Below are positions 18,755 through 31,670 of a stretch of 64,000 bases of DNA, piece by piece (the first letter of the stretch is position 1; the number at the start of each line of letters is the position of its first letter). Both the position numbers and the translations under genes were made by a program. The notes under the pieces are model-generated. The model did no database searches and was not told the origin of the DNA. It was given only the letters and a program-made list of their open reading frames with translations. The stretch covers positions 44,082 through 108,081 of the forward strand of contig JAKABO010000004.1 in NCBI GenBank assembly GCA_021796835.1, written 5' to 3'. The DNA is from Pseudomonadota bacterium. GTDB taxonomy: Bacteria > Pseudomonadota > Gammaproteobacteria > Burkholderiales > Ferrovaceae.

Positions 18755-19906
18755 ATGGCTGTAGAACTGCCCTCGTCCTCTCGTCGGGTGCCTGCCTTTC
18801 TTGTGCTGGCCGATGGCAGCGTTTTCAGAGGCTATTCCATCGGAGCCGAAGGGCACAGGGTGGGGGAGGTGGTGTTCAACACGGCCATGACCGGGTATCA
18901 GGAAATCCTGACGGACTCCTCCTATTGCCGCCAGATCGTGACCCTGACCTATCCGCATATCGGGAATGTGGGTGTCAATCCAGACGATGAGGAAGCTGCC
19001 GAATTGTTTGCGGCCGGCCTGGTCGTCCGGAACATTCCGCGTCAGTTGTCCAGTTGGCGTGCGCAGGGAGGGTTGCCCGAATATCTCAAGGCGCGGGGCA
19101 TGGTTGCCATGGCGGGGGTGGATACCCGCCGCCTGACTCGCTTGTTGCGTGAAAAAGGCGCTCAAAACGGCTGTATCTGGACAGGAGAGGAGAACATTCC
19201 AGCCGCGCTGGAAGCGGCCCGTGCCTTCCCGGGTCTGAACGGCATGGATCTGGCCAGAGTGGTCAGTTGCGCCCAGCCCTATTCCTGGACGGAGGGGGTG
19301 TGGAACCGGGGCGGAGAAAAGACCCGGGCAGAGGCGCGCTTCCGGGTCGTGGCCTATGATTTTGGCGTCAAGCGCAACAGTCTGCGCATGTTGGCGGAGC
19401 GGGGGTGCGATGTTCAAGTGGTTCCCGCCATGACGCCGGCTCAGGAAGTCTTGTCCCGGCGTCCGGACGGGGTTTTTCTGTCCAATGGTCCCGGCGATCC
19501 CGAGGCTTGTACCTACGCCATTCAGGCCGTTCGCGAGTTGATGGCGGCACGGGTTCCCCTGTTCGGGATCTGTCTGGGGCATCAACTGCTCGCCCTGGCT
19601 TCAGGGGGGCGCACCCTCAAGATGAAATTCGGGCACCATGGCGCCAATCATCCGGTCCTCGACCAGCAAACCGGGCAGGTTTTGATCACCAGCCAGAATC
19701 ACGGGTTTGCGGTGGATCCCCGGGATTTGCCCGCCCATCTCACGGTAACCCATGTTTCCCTGTTCGACGGGAGTTTACAGGGGCTTGCCCGGACCGATGT
19801 TCCGGCCTTCAGTTTTCAGGGGCATCCTGAAGCCTGTCCGGGGCCTCATGACGCGGCTCCCCTGTTCGACCGCTTCATCGCGCTCATGCAAGAATCTGGA
19901 ATCTGA
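18755..19906 (+). CDS. carA: Carbamoyl-phosphate synthase small subunit
   Basis: Glutaminase subunit of 383 residues that supplies ammonia to CarB for arginine and pyrimidine synthesis. The N-terminal domain has [42 protein letters not shown]; the class I glutamine amidotransferase domain has the nucleophile cysteine in [17 protein letters not shown] and the His-Glu pair in [13 protein letters not shown]. The ATG at 18755 has an AGGAG ribosome site; the frame is open upstream to a TTG that is part of the promoter. carB follows after 2 bp. Confidence 0.97.
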   Translation: MAVELPSSSRRVPAFLVLADGSVFRGYSIGAEGHRVGEVVFNTAMTGYQEILTDSSYCRQIVTLTYPHIGNVGVNPDDEEAAELFAAGLVVRNIPRQLSSWRAQGGLPEYLKARGMVAMAGVDTRRLTRLLREKGAQNGCIWTGEENIPAALEAARAFPGLNGMDLARVVSCAQPYSWTEGVWNRGGEKTRAEARFRVVAYDFGVKRNSLRMLAERGCDVQVVPAMTPAQEVLSRRPDGVFLSNGPGDPEACTYAIQAVRELMAARVPLFGICLGHQLLALASGGRTLKMKFGHHGANHPVLDQQTGQVLITSQNHGFAVDPRDLPAHLTVTHVSLFDGSLQGLARTDVPAFSFQGHPEACPGPHDAAPLFDRFIALMQESGI

Positions 19907-19908
19907 CC

Positions 19909-23144
<3,236 letters not shown>

Positions 23145-23145
<1 letters not shown>

Positions 23146-23162
23146 CTCCCCCAAAGGGGAGT
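23145..23162 (+). terminator. Hairpin at the carB stop codon
   Basis: ACTCCCC (23145–23151) pairs perfectly with GGGGAGT (23156–23162) around a CAAA loop. No T-run follows, so it may be a weak or Rho-associated end or an mRNA 3'-end stabiliser rather than a full intrinsic terminator. A TATAAC a few bases downstream could start separate greA transcription. Confidence 0.4.
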
Positions 23163-23205
23163 TCAGGCCATATAACACGCAATTGGGTAGCGAGGAAGGA
23201 GAAGC

Positions 23206-23682
23206 ATGAACAAGACACCATTGACGGTACGGGGTGCCGAAAAACTCAAGGAAGAATTGCACCAGTTGAAACATGTGCACCGTCCAGCAGTGATCCAGGC
23301 CATCAGTGAGGCGCGCGCTCAGGGAGATCTGTCGGAGAATGCCGAATACGATGCGGCCAAGGAGCGTCAATCCTTCATCGAAGGACGGATTGCGGAACTG
23401 GAATCCAAGTTGTCCCATGCCCAGATCATCGATCCGGCAGCGCTGGATGCGGATGGACGGTGCGTCTTTGCAGCCACGGTGGAAATGGAAGACTTGAATA
23501 CCGGCGACGTCCACACTTACCAGATCGTGGGGGATGACGAGGCGGATATCAAGGAAGGCAAGATTTCCATTGGTTCCCCGCTGGCCCGCGCACTGATCGG
23601 AAAATCGGCGGGAGATGTGGCTGAAGTCCATGCTCCCGGGGGCATGCGTGAATATGAGATCAGGGAAGTACGTTATGGTTGA
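23206..23682 (+). CDS. greA: Transcription elongation factor GreA
   Basis: A 158-residue factor that rescues backtracked RNA polymerase by stimulating transcript cleavage. The N-terminal coiled coil includes [46 protein letters not shown], with the acidic tip residues in [10 protein letters not shown]; the C-terminal FKBP-like domain contains the conserved [17 protein letters not shown] and ends YEIREVRYG. It has a strong AAGGAG ribosome site. The yhbY gene overlaps its end by 8 bp. Confidence 0.96.
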   Translation: MNKTPLTVRGAEKLKEELHQLKHVHRPAVIQAISEARAQGDLSENAEYDAAKERQSFIEGRIAELESKLSHAQIIDPAALDADGRCVFAATVEMEDLNTGDVHTYQIVGDDEADIKEGKISIGSPLARALIGKSAGDVAEVHAPGGMREYEIREVRYG

Positions 23683-24103
23683 GCGCCGCAGGACCTTATC
23701 CTCCCCCGTGCCCGGGCGGCGCGCGGAACCGCCCCGAATGTCCAGGGGAAAGACTGTGGTCAGGAAAGTCGTGGCCAAAAAAAGGGCTCCTGCCGTTGTG
23801 CCGACCTTGAAGTTGCCGGAAGCGGGGGTGGCGCTGGCGTTGTCGGTGGCTGATCGGGTGCGCCTGCGTCAGCAGGCTCATCGCCTCGACCCCGTGGTGC
23901 TGATGGGGCAATCCGGTATGACGGATGCGCTTCTCCTGGAAATAGAACGGGCCCTGCGCGCCCATGGCCTGATCAAGGTCAAGGCCAGCGGAGTGGATAC
24001 GGCAGAGGCGCGCAGCGCTCTGGCAAATACCCTCGCGCAGCGTCTTTCGGCCGCCTGCGTTCAACAAATCGGCAAGATTCTGGTTCTTTATCGCCCCCGA
24101 TGA
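23675..24103 (+). CDS. yhbY: CRS1-YhbY domain RNA-binding protein
   Basis: Small RNA-binding protein associated with ribosome assembly in other bacteria. The YhbY domain is the C-terminal part: [49 protein letters not shown], including the conserved GQSGMT-type loop, and it ends [11 protein letters not shown]. Ahead of it is a basic, proline-rich extension of about 45 residues not found in the E. coli protein. The start is uncertain: ATG at 23675 overlaps the end of greA, and ATG at 23738 is the alternative. In related genomes yhbY is often divergent from rlmE; here both lie on the plus strand with an ATGA overlap. Confidence 0.85.
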   Translation: MVERRRTLSSPVPGRRAEPPRMSRGKTVVRKVVAKKRAPAVVPTLKLPEAGVALALSVADRVRLRQQAHRLDPVVLMGQSGMTDALLLEIERALRAHGLIKVKASGVDTAEARSALANTLAQRLSAACVQQIGKILVLYRPR

Positions 24104-24732
24104 AACCGACCCGGACCAGCAAGGCCTGGATACGGGAACATATCAACGATCCCTTTGTCCAACGAGCGAAGCGGGAGGGATATCGGTCGCGCGCCTCCTA
24201 CAAGTTGCTGGAAATCGATGATCGGGACCACCTGCTGCGTCCGGGGATTTCAGTGGTGGATCTGGGGGCCAGTCCCGGAGGATGGTCCCAGGTGGCGCGC
24301 CAGCGCATGGGCGTGCACGGCAAGGTCATCGGCATCGATCTGCTGCCCATGGCGGCGCTGGAGGGCGTCGCTTTTCTGCAGGGGGATTTTCTGGCCCCCG
24401 CGGTGCAGGAACAGATAAGGGTCCTGCTGGGAAATCGACCGGTGGATCTTGTATTATCGGATCTTGCCCCCAACATCAGTGGTGTCACCCTGTATGATCA
24501 GGCCCGTGCGGCGGAGTTGTGGGAAATGGCCCTGGAATTTGCGCTCGAGGTGCTGGGGCCCGAGGGGAAGTTTCTGATCAAGGCGTTTCATGGCGCGGAT
24601 TTTGAATCTTTTGTGCGGCGCATGAAGCAATGTTTTGTCCGGGTGGTGACACGGAAACCTGCCGCATCCCGAGATCGAAGTTCGGAAGTGTACCTGTTGG
24701 GGCAAGGGTTGAAACCGAAGCGCACGGAGTGA
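24100..24732 (+). CDS. rlmE: 23S rRNA 2'-O-methyltransferase RlmE (FtsJ)
   Basis: Methylates the 2'-hydroxyl of U2552 in the peptidyl-transferase A-loop; 210 residues. The catalytic lysine region is RSRASYKLLEID (K35), the SAM motif is VVDLGASPGGWSQVA, the conserved aspartate is in VLSDLAPNISG, and the second catalytic lysine is in KFLIKAFHG. It overlaps yhbY by 4 bp and sits directly before ftsH, the classical ftsJ–ftsH pairing. Confidence 0.96.
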   Translation: MKPTRTSKAWIREHINDPFVQRAKREGYRSRASYKLLEIDDRDHLLRPGISVVDLGASPGGWSQVARQRMGVHGKVIGIDLLPMAALEGVAFLQGDFLAPAVQEQIRVLLGNRPVDLVLSDLAPNISGVTLYDQARAAELWEMALEFALEVLGPEGKFLIKAFHGADFESFVRRMKQCFVRVVTRKPAASRDRSSEVYLLGQGLKPKRTE

Positions 24733-24743
24733 GTGGGTGAATT

Positions 24744-24774
24744 TTGAACAGGTGGACGCGCTTGAGCGTACAAT
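24744..24774 (+). promoter_or_regulatory. Weak candidate promoter of ftsH
   Basis: TTGAAC (24744–24749) and TACAAT (24769–24774) are 19 bp apart, wider than the preferred 17. The pair lies 52 bp before the ftsH start. A convincing heat-shock promoter, which some ftsH genes have, is not seen. Confidence 0.3.
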
Positions 24775-24825
24775 GATCCTTCGGAGTCCGAGGGAGTTGG
24801 TCGGATCGACTTGGAGGAAAGAGTC

Positions 24826-26724
24826 TTGAATAGCATCGTTAAAAATGTCTTGGCCTGGCTTTTCGTGGGATTGGTGTTGATGCTGCTGGTCAGTCAGTTC
24901 CAGAACCATCAACCGTCGGGCGATGTCCTGAGTTATTCCTCTTTCATCGAAGAGATGAAAGCCGGTCATGTCACCAAGGTGATCATCGACGGACGGGCGT
25001 TGCGCGGCGAACGCTCGGATGGCAAGCCTTTTACCACTTATACGCCTTCCGATCCATGGCTGGTCAGTGATCTGCTCAAGTACGGCGTGAATGTGTCGGC
25101 CAAGCCGGAAGAGGAACCTTCCTTCTTCATGAATATGCTCATGTCCTGGTTCCCCATGCTGTTGCTGGTGGCGGTCTGGATATTTTTCATGCGTCAGATG
25201 CAGGGGGGCGGACGAGGCGGCGCCTTTTCCTTCGGCAAGAGTCGTGCGCGCATGCTGGATGAAAATGCCAACCCTGTGACCTTTGCGGATGTGGCGGGGG
25301 TGGATGAAGCCAAGGAAGAAGTGAGCGAGTTGGTGGAGTTTTTGCGTGATCCCGGCAAGTTCCAGAAGTTGGGGGGGCGGATTCCGCGCGGCGTGCTCAT
25401 GGTAGGTAGTCCCGGAACGGGGAAAACCCTGCTGGCCCGTGCGATTGCAGGGGAGGCCAAGGTGCCCTTCTTCAGCATTTCCGGTTCGGATTTTGTGGAG
25501 ATGTTTGTCGGGGTGGGGGCGGCCCGCGTGCGCGACATGTTCGAACAGGCCAAGAAGAACGCGCCCTGTATCATCTTCATCGATGAAATCGATGCCGTGG
25601 GCCGCCAGCGCGGTGCCGGGCTGGGGGGCGGCAATGACGAGCGGGAGCAGACCCTCAACCAGATGCTGGTGGAAATGGATGGTTTCGAAGCGACGACGGG
25701 CGTCATCGTGATCGCGGCCACCAACCGACCGGATGTCCTCGATCCTGCCCTGCTGCGGCCAGGACGTTTCGACCGTCAGGTGGTGGTACCCTTGCCGGAT
25801 ATCCGGGGGCGTGAACAGATCCTGCTGGTACACATGCGCAAGGTCCCCATTGCGCCGGATGTGCGGGCCGACATCATTGCACGGGGCACGCCCGGGTTTT
25901 CGGGGGCGGATCTGGCCAATCTGGTCAATGAATCGGCACTCTTTGCCGCGCGTTTCAACAAACGCCTGGTAGACATGGATGATTTCGAACGGGCCAAGGA
26001 CAAGATCATCATGGGCGCGGAGCGGCGTTCCATCGTCATGCCGGAGAATGAACGGCGCAATACGGCCTATCATGAGTCCGGGCATGCCGTGGTAGCGCGC
26101 ATGTTGTCCCTGACAGATCCGGTTCACAAAGTGACCATCATTCCCCGCGGGCGCGCTCTGGGGGTGACCATGCAGTTGCCCACGGAAGATCGCTACAGCA
26201 TGAACCGCGACCAGATTCTGCAGAATATTGCCGTATTGTTCGGGGGGCGGATTGCCGAAGAAGTATTCATGAACCAGATGACCACGGGCGCCAGCAACGA
26301 CTTCGAACGTGCCACCGACATGGCGCGGCGGATGGTGACTCAATGGGGGATGTCGACTTCCATGGGGCCCATGGTCTACGGGGAAAACGAGGGAGAAGTC
26401 TTTCTGGGGCGGACCATTGCCACCCACAAGAACGTGTCGGAAGCCACGATGCAGAAAGTGGACATGGAAATTCGCCGCATCATTGACGAGCAGTACGTCC
26501 TGGCGCGGGGCATCATCGAATCCCATCGCACCGAAATCGAGGCGATGACCCATGCCCTGCTGGAATGGGAAACCATCGATGCGGAACAGATCGAGGACAT
26601 CATGTCAGGGCGTCCTCCCCGTCCGCCCAAACCCGCTGCGCCGGTGACGCCCAAAACGCCTCCGCCCAGCGCTTCACCCCCCCCGGCACCGGCCTCCACG
26701 GCCCAACCCGCCCAGGGCGTCTGA
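24826..26724 (+). CDS. ftsH: ATP-dependent zinc metalloprotease FtsH
   Basis: Membrane-anchored AAA+ protease of 632 residues that degrades misassembled membrane proteins and regulatory proteins such as LpxC and RpoH in other bacteria. Two transmembrane helices (about 7–24 and 104–123) flank the periplasmic domain. Walker A is GSPGTGKT at 194–201, with serine where proline is usual; Walker B is [15 protein letters not shown]. The zinc site is HESGH at 416–420, with serine where alanine is usual. The TTG at 24826 is chosen as start because GGAGG sits eight bases ahead; the upstream in-frame TTG lies within that ribosome site. The tail is proline-alanine rich. Confidence 0.96.
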   Translation: MNSIVKNVLAWLFVGLVLMLLVSQFQNHQPSGDVLSYSSFIEEMKAGHVTKVIIDGRALRGERSDGKPFTTYTPSDPWLVSDLLKYGVNVSAKPEEEPSFFMNMLMSWFPMLLLVAVWIFFMRQMQGGGRGGAFSFGKSRARMLDENANPVTFADVAGVDEAKEEVSELVEFLRDPGKFQKLGGRIPRGVLMVGSPGTGKTLLARAIAGEAKVPFFSISGSDFVEMFVGVGAARVRDMFEQAKKNAPCIIFIDEIDAVGRQRGAGLGGGNDEREQTLNQMLVEMDGFEATTGVIVIAATNRPDVLDPALLRPGRFDRQVVVPLPDIRGREQILLVHMRKVPIAPDVRADIIARGTPGFSGADLANLVNESALFAARFNKRLVDMDDFERAKDKIIMGAERRSIVMPENERRNTAYHESGHAVVARMLSLTDPVHKVTIIPRGRALGVTMQLPTEDRYSMNRDQILQNIAVLFGGRIAEEVFMNQMTTGASNDFERATDMARRMVTQWGMSTSMGPMVYGENEGEVFLGRTIATHKNVSEATMQKVDMEIRRIIDEQYVLARGIIESHRTEIEAMTHALLEWETIDAEQIEDIMSGRPPRPPKPAAPVTPKTPPPSASPPPAPASTAQPAQGV

Positions 26725-26744
26725 GACCGGAGGAGATTCCCGGC

Positions 26745-27608
26745 GTGCTGGGCGGACCTCCCGAACCACTCCCCGCAGTACACTGCGGGGAGTTTGTTTT
26801 GTCCCTGGCGCGACCTCGCCTCATGGGGATTCTCAATGTCACGCCCGACTCATTCTCGGATGGAGGGACGCACCTCGATGCGTCGGCCGCCATTGCCCGC
26901 GGACAGGCCATGGCGGCACAAGGGGCAGACCTGATCGATGTGGGGGGAGAATCCACCCGGCCCGGAGCCCCCGAGGTGACCCTGGCAGAGGAATTGCGGC
27001 GTGTGATTCCGGTCATTGAAGGATTGGTGGACACCCTGAGGGTGCCCGTTTCCATCGATACCCGTCATCCCCAGGTCATGCAGGCCGCCATCCGGGCAGG
27101 TGCCACGCTGATCAATGATATCGAAGCCTTGCAGGCGCCCGGGGCATTGGAATGCGCGCTCGAGCATGAAGTCGGCATTTGCCTGATGCATATGCAGGGA
27201 CAGCCCTTGACCATGCAGCAGTCGCCCCATTATCCTCTGGGGGTCGTATCCGAAGTCCGCGATTTTCTTGCGGCGCGGGTCGCCAGGCTGGAGCGGTACG
27301 GCGTGGGACGACAGCGCATCATGATCGACCCGGGGTTCGGCTTTGGCAAGACACGTGCCCATAACCTGACCTTGCTGCAGCAGTTACCGAGGTTGGTGGA
27401 TCTGGGGTACCCGGTACTGGTGGGACTGTCGCGCAAATCCATGCTGGTCGGTCAACCCGGCGTTCCCCCGCGCGAACGTCTGGGCGCCAGTCTGGCTGCG
27501 GCTTGCTGGGCCATTCAGGCGGGCGCGCATATCCTGCGTGTCCACGATGTGGCTGAGACGCGTCAGGCAGTGGACTTATGGATGGATACCTTGGCAGTGG
27601 AGGAGTGA
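26745..27608 (+). CDS. folP: Dihydropteroate synthase
   Basis: Joins p-aminobenzoate to the pterin pyrophosphate in folate synthesis; target of sulfonamides. The GTG at 26745 has GGAGGAG nine bases upstream and gives 287 residues with the family's N-terminal strand pair ([30 protein letters not shown]). Other signatures are [24 protein letters not shown] and [10 protein letters not shown]. The ATG at 26823 would remove the first strands and is less likely. A perfect 12-bp hairpin with a T-rich tail lies inside codons 8–18. It overlaps glmM by 1 bp. Confidence 0.93.
   Translation: MLGGPPEPLPAVHCGEFVLSLARPRLMGILNVTPDSFSDGGTHLDASAAIARGQAMAAQGADLIDVGGESTRPGAPEVTLAEELRRVIPVIEGLVDTLRVPVSIDTRHPQVMQAAIRAGATLINDIEALQAPGALECALEHEVGICLMHMQGQPLTMQQSPHYPLGVVSEVRDFLAARVARLERYGVGRQRIMIDPGFGFGKTRAHNLTLLQQLPRLVDLGYPVLVGLSRKSMLVGQPGVPPRERLGASLAAACWAIQAGAHILRVHDVAETRQAVDLWMDTLAVEE
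26768..26800 (+). terminator. Terminator-like hairpin inside the folP 5' coding region
   Basis: ACTCCCCGCAGT (26768–26779) and ACTGCGGGGAGT (26782–26793) form a perfect 12-bp stem, followed by a T-rich run to 26800. It has the form of the ftsH intrinsic terminator, but it lies 23 bp downstream of the best folP start codon and encodes AVHCGEF of the folP product. Confidence 0.65.
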
Positions 27609-28963
27609 TGAACCGTCGTTATTTTGGAACGGATGGAATTCGTGGGCGGGTGGGCAGTGAGCCGATGACCCCTGTGATGATGCTGAATCTCGGGTATGCC
27701 GCAGGCACGGTTCTGGCTCAGGGAGCGTCTGCCAAAGAGGATCGTCCCGTGGTGATCATCGGCAAGGACACCCGAATTTCGGGTTACATGATCGAATCGG
27801 CGCTCGAGGCCGGGCTCTCTGCGGCGGGCGTGGACGTCATCCTGCTGGGACCCATGCCGACCCCTGCAGTGGCCTACCTGGTTCGGGCCTTGCGTTTGCA
27901 GGCGGGGGTGATGATCAGTGCTTCCCATAACCCTTTCGAGGACAACGGGATCAAATTCTTCTCTGCCGATGGGATGAAATTGCCCGACAGCGTGGAACTG
28001 GACATTGAAGTTCAACTGAATCAACCCTGGTCCTGTCGCGATTCGGCCCAACTGGGGCATGTCCGCCGCATGAATGATGCCGCAGGGCGCTATATCGAGT
28101 TCTGCAAGAGTACCTTTCCCTCCAGCCTCGACCTCAAGGGGCTGAAGTTGGTGGTGGATTGCGCACATGGAGCCACCTATCACATCGCGCCCCTGGTGTT
28201 CCACGAACTGGGTGCCGAGGTCATCTCCATCGGCAATACTCCCAATGGCATCAATATCAACGACCATTGCGGGGCAACCCACGTCGATACATTGCGTGAG
28301 GCCGTGCGTACCCACCAGGCCGATATGGGGATTGCTCTGGACGGCGATGGGGATCGTCTCATCATGGTGGACGAGACGGGAAAAACTTATGACGGGGACC
28401 AACTGCTTTATGCTGTGGTCAAACACCGCCAGTCCTTGCCGGGATTCGCCGGCGGGGCGGTGGGGACCCTGATGACCAACCTGGCCGTGGAAAAAGCCTT
28501 CGAGCGGCGACGGATTCCCTTCGTGCGGGCCAAGGTAGGGGATCGCTACGTTCTGGAAACGATGCTGGAACGGGGCTGGCTCTGGGGCGGAGAGAACTCG
28601 GGACATCTGATCTGCCGGGACAAGCACAGTACGGGAGACGGCATCATTTCGGCGCTTCAGGTACTGGCGGCTTTGGCCAGCCAGGGGGTGACCCTGGCCA
28701 GTTATACGGCCGAGGTGGAACTCTATCCCCAGCGCCTGATCAATGTGCGTACGGCCCAGTCGGTGGATTTCAAGACGTCTTCGCAGGTCCAGCAGGCAGT
28801 GACGGCGGCAGAAGAGGACATGGCCGGACACGGGCGGGTACTCTTGCGTGCTTCGGGTACGGAACCCCTGATTCGTGTCATGGTGGAAGGGGAAGATGCC
28901 GCCCAGGTGGAGCGCTGGGCGGAAACCATCGCTGCCGCCGTGCGCGAGTTGGCAGCCGCCTAA
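27608..28963 (+). CDS. glmM: Phosphoglucosamine mutase
   Basis: Interconverts glucosamine-6-phosphate and glucosamine-1-phosphate for UDP-GlcNAc, peptidoglycan and lipopolysaccharide synthesis. The 451-residue protein starts [16 protein letters not shown]; the phosphoserine is about S106 in [15 protein letters not shown]; the metal-binding loop is [13 protein letters not shown]; the sugar loop is [10 protein letters not shown]; the C-terminal phosphate loop is [15 protein letters not shown]. The ATG shares one base with the folP stop and has AGGAG just upstream. It ends 4 bp inside the convergent sixA gene. Confidence 0.97.
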   Translation: MNRRYFGTDGIRGRVGSEPMTPVMMLNLGYAAGTVLAQGASAKEDRPVVIIGKDTRISGYMIESALEAGLSAAGVDVILLGPMPTPAVAYLVRALRLQAGVMISASHNPFEDNGIKFFSADGMKLPDSVELDIEVQLNQPWSCRDSAQLGHVRRMNDAAGRYIEFCKSTFPSSLDLKGLKLVVDCAHGATYHIAPLVFHELGAEVISIGNTPNGININDHCGATHVDTLREAVRTHQADMGIALDGDGDRLIMVDETGKTYDGDQLLYAVVKHRQSLPGFAGGAVGTLMTNLAVEKAFERRRIPFVRAKVGDRYVLETMLERGWLWGGENSGHLICRDKHSTGDGIISALQVLAALASQGVTLASYTAEVELYPQRLINVRTAQSVDFKTSSQVQQAVTAAEEDMAGHGRVLLRASGTEPLIRVMVEGEDAAQVERWAETIAAAVRELAAA

Positions 28964-29424
28964 ATCAGTTCGGGGTCGATCACCGCGCGCAGGATGAGTT
29001 GGGGTTGCCCGTCCCGTTCCCGCTGGGTGAGCCACCAGAGCGCGCCTTTGCGTACACTCCAGGGGGCGGCTTCGCCCGTCAGTAGCCAGGCTGCGGTTTC
29101 TCCCAGGGTGGGTTGGTGGCCCACCAGCAGGGTGTAGGGGTCGGTGGGCTCAGGCCAGGCACAGGCCTGCAGCAGATCGCGCGGACCAGCCTGGGTTCCC
29201 AGTTGCGGGACGGTTTCAAAATGTCTGGAAAAGGCGCTGGCCGTTTGCTGGGTGCGCTGTGCCGGGCTGACCAGAATGCGGGGTTCGAGCGGCAAATGGG
29301 CTTTCAGCCAGCGGGCCACCTGCCGCGCCTGTTGGTGTCCCCGTTCAGTCAGGGCGCGCGCAAGGTCGGGAAATCCTTCTTCGGCTTCGGCGTGACGCCA
29401 CAGGATCAGGTGAGATTGACTCAT
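28960..29424 (-). CDS. sixA: SixA-type phosphohistidine phosphatase
   Basis: Histidine phosphatase family member of 154 residues. The catalytic histidine is in [12 protein letters not shown] (R10, H11), followed by [16 protein letters not shown], the second phosphate-pocket arginine in [11 protein letters not shown], and the distal VGHQPTLGE histidine. E. coli SixA dephosphorylates phosphohistidine in signalling and phosphotransferase proteins. The gene begins in an ATGA overlap with the end of ppk1, so it is likely translated with it. Confidence 0.9.
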   Translation of the reverse strand: MSQSHLILWRHAEAEEGFPDLARALTERGHQQARQVARWLKAHLPLEPRILVSPAQRTQQTASAFSRHFETVPQLGTQAGPRDLLQACAWPEPTDPYTLLVGHQPTLGETAAWLLTGEAAPWSVRKGALWWLTQRERDGQPQLILRAVIDPELI

Positions 29425-31505
29425 GACTGGGAAGCCCCCTGGCTCAAACGCTGCAAGAGAAAGTCATGCACCCGGAAGCACGAACTGCCGCGTCGTGGGT
29501 GGATTCGCGCATAATGCCCCTCCCCATTCATGATCCAGGCGGCGTGGTTGTCGCGCAGATAGGAACGAAGTCCTTCGCTCAGGATCCGCCGCTTGATGCG
29601 GGGATCGAGAATGGGGATACAGACTTCGATGCGGCGAAAAAAATTGCGGTCCATCCAGTCGGCACTGGCGATGAAGACGTCGTGGCTTCCTCCGTGACGG
29701 AAATACATGACCCGGTGGTGTTCCAGAAAACGACCGATCAGTGAGCGTACCCGGATATGTTCGGACAATCCTTTGACGCCGGGGCGGAGCAGGCAGACTC
29801 CCCGGATGATCAGGTCGATTCGGACCCCAGCCTGGCTGGCTTGATAGAGCGCATCGATCAGGAGAGGCTCGGTCAGCGCATTCATTTTTGCGATGATGTG
29901 GGCTTTTTCACCCTTGCGGGCAAACTGGATTTCTCGGGCAATGGCCTGCAGGGTTCCGGAGTGAAGGGTGAAGGGGGCCTGCCAGAGATGGCGCAACTGC
30001 TCCTGCTTGCCCAGCCCCGTAATTTGCATGAAGATGGCGCTGACATCAGCCGTGATTTCCGGATGGGCGGTAAACAGACCAAAATCGGTATAGGTGCGCG
30101 TGGTACGGGCATGATAGTTGCCCGTACCCAGGTGGACATAACGCCGTAACTCATTTTGTTCGCGCCGGATGACGAGACACATCTTGGCGTGGGTCTTGTA
30201 CCCGAAAACGCCGTAGACCACATGTGCGCCGGCCGCTTCCAACTTCTCGGCCCAGTTGATGTTGGCTTCTTCATCGAAGCGGGCCAGCAGTTCCACCACC
30301 ACGGTGACTTCCTTGCCCTGGTGAGCCGCCTCGATCAAGGCTTCGATCAATTCGGAGTCCGTGCCGGTACGGTAGACCGTCTGTTTGATGGCCAGCACCG
30401 CAGGGTCGCGAGCCGCTTGCTGGACGAACTGGATGACGGGCATGAAGGGCTGAAAGGGATGATGAAGGAGAAGATCACGTTTTTTCAGGGTTTCGATGAG
30501 CGGAACCGTTGTGTCCAGTTCGCGGGGCAGTTGGGGCTGAAAGGCGGGAAACTTGAGGTCAGGCCGGTCAACCAGGTCGGCGACCCGCATCAGGCGCACG
30601 AGGTTGACGGGGCCGTCCACCCGATACAGGTCCGTCTCCTCCAACTCGAAAGTTTCGAGCAGGAACTGGGCCATGGTCTCGGAACAGTTTTCCGGGACCT
30701 CGAGGCGCACTTCATCGCCATACTGGCGATGACTCAATTCGCCTTGCAGGGCGAGGCGTAAATCACTGACTTCCTCATCTTCCAGCAGTAACTCGCTGTT
30801 TCGGGTCAAACGGAATTGATAGCATCCTTCGACGGTCAGTCCATGAAAAAGGTCGCCCACATTGGCATGAAGGATCGAGGATAAAAAAATGAATCCGTAG
30901 GGGCAGCCGCAAATTTCTTCGGGCAACTGTATGAAGCGGGGAAGGGCACGGGGAGCCTGCACGACGGCATGGGTGCAGGGCCGGCCAAAAGCGTCGACTC
31001 CCGAAAGTTCCACGGCAAAATTGAGGCTTTTATTGAGGATCCGGGGAAAGGGGTGGGCCGTGTCCAATCCGATGGGGGTCAATACCGGTTTGATTTCGCG
31101 CAGATAATAGTTGCGTGCCCAGATATGCTGAGCCTCTGTCCAGTGGTTGCGACGGTGAAAGCAGATCCCTTCTTCTGCCAAACGCGGCAGGACGCGTTCG
31201 TTCAATAAGTGATACTGGTGGGCGACGAGTTCGTGTGCCACGCTGCACACCAGACGGTAGACGCGTGCGGGAGGCAGGCCATCCGGGCCGGTTTGGGTGA
31301 TTCCTTCGCGGATTTGCTGTTTCAGGCCGGCAACCCGGATCTCGAAAAATTCATCCAGATTGCTGCTGACGATGCACAGGTAGCGCAGTTGCTCGAGCAG
31401 TGGGGTCTCGTCATCCTCCACCAGACTCAGGACGCGCCGGTTGAATGCCAGCAGGCCTAACTCGCGATTGAGGAACCGGGACGACGGGGTAACGGGATTA
31501 CTCAT
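29421..31505 (-). CDS. ppk1: Polyphosphate kinase 1
   Basis: Makes long-chain polyphosphate from ATP reversibly; membrane-associated. The protein is 694 residues from the ATG at 31505 (an in-frame TTG at 31517 is the alternative). Domain order is N-terminal helical domain (SRFLNRELGLLAFNRRVL), head domain, and two phospholipase-D-like domains. The phosphorylated histidine is about H439 in VFGYKTHAKM, and HLGTGNYHARTTRTYTDFGLF and SADWMDRNFFRRIEV are further motifs. ppx, encoding the degrading enzyme, is on the other strand 1 kb away. Confidence 0.96.
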   Translation of the reverse strand: MSNPVTPSSRFLNRELGLLAFNRRVLSLVEDDETPLLEQLRYLCIVSSNLDEFFEIRVAGLKQQIREGITQTGPDGLPPARVYRLVCSVAHELVAHQYHLLNERVLPRLAEEGICFHRRNHWTEAQHIWARNYYLREIKPVLTPIGLDTAHPFPRILNKSLNFAVELSGVDAFGRPCTHAVVQAPRALPRFIQLPEEICGCPYGFIFLSSILHANVGDLFHGLTVEGCYQFRLTRNSELLLEDEEVSDLRLALQGELSHRQYGDEVRLEVPENCSETMAQFLLETFELEETDLYRVDGPVNLVRLMRVADLVDRPDLKFPAFQPQLPRELDTTVPLIETLKKRDLLLHHPFQPFMPVIQFVQQAARDPAVLAIKQTVYRTGTDSELIEALIEAAHQGKEVTVVVELLARFDEEANINWAEKLEAAGAHVVYGVFGYKTHAKMCLVIRREQNELRRYVHLGTGNYHARTTRTYTDFGLFTAHPEITADVSAIFMQITGLGKQEQLRHLWQAPFTLHSGTLQAIAREIQFARKGEKAHIIAKMNALTEPLLIDALYQASQAGVRIDLIIRGVCLLRPGVKGLSEHIRVRSLIGRFLEHHRVMYFRHGGSHDVFIASADWMDRNFFRRIEVCIPILDPRIKRRILSEGLRSYLRDNHAAWIMNGEGHYARIHPRRGSSCFRVHDFLLQRLSQGASQS

Positions 31506-31670
31506 AAAGTCGATCAAGAATGGGGACCATCTGACCCGCTCAGTGTACCACCCCCTCGAGCATCCGGAAAACCAATGGGGGGCATCGTCACGAATAATTC
31601 ACGGCAGGTTCATGGTGGGGTAACAGGGGCCGGGCAAAGTGGGCAAATCTTCGTTCTGATGGAGAGATCC
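31506..31670. promoter_or_regulatory. Divergent ppk1/OlsB-like intergenic region with a weak Pho-box-like repeat
   Basis: The 165 bp between the two start codons contain GTCACG (31587–31592) and TTCACG (31598–31603), a direct repeat with the 11-bp periodicity of PhoB half-sites, but with several departures from the CTGTCAT consensus. No strong -10/-35 pair was found on either strand. Confidence 0.3.
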
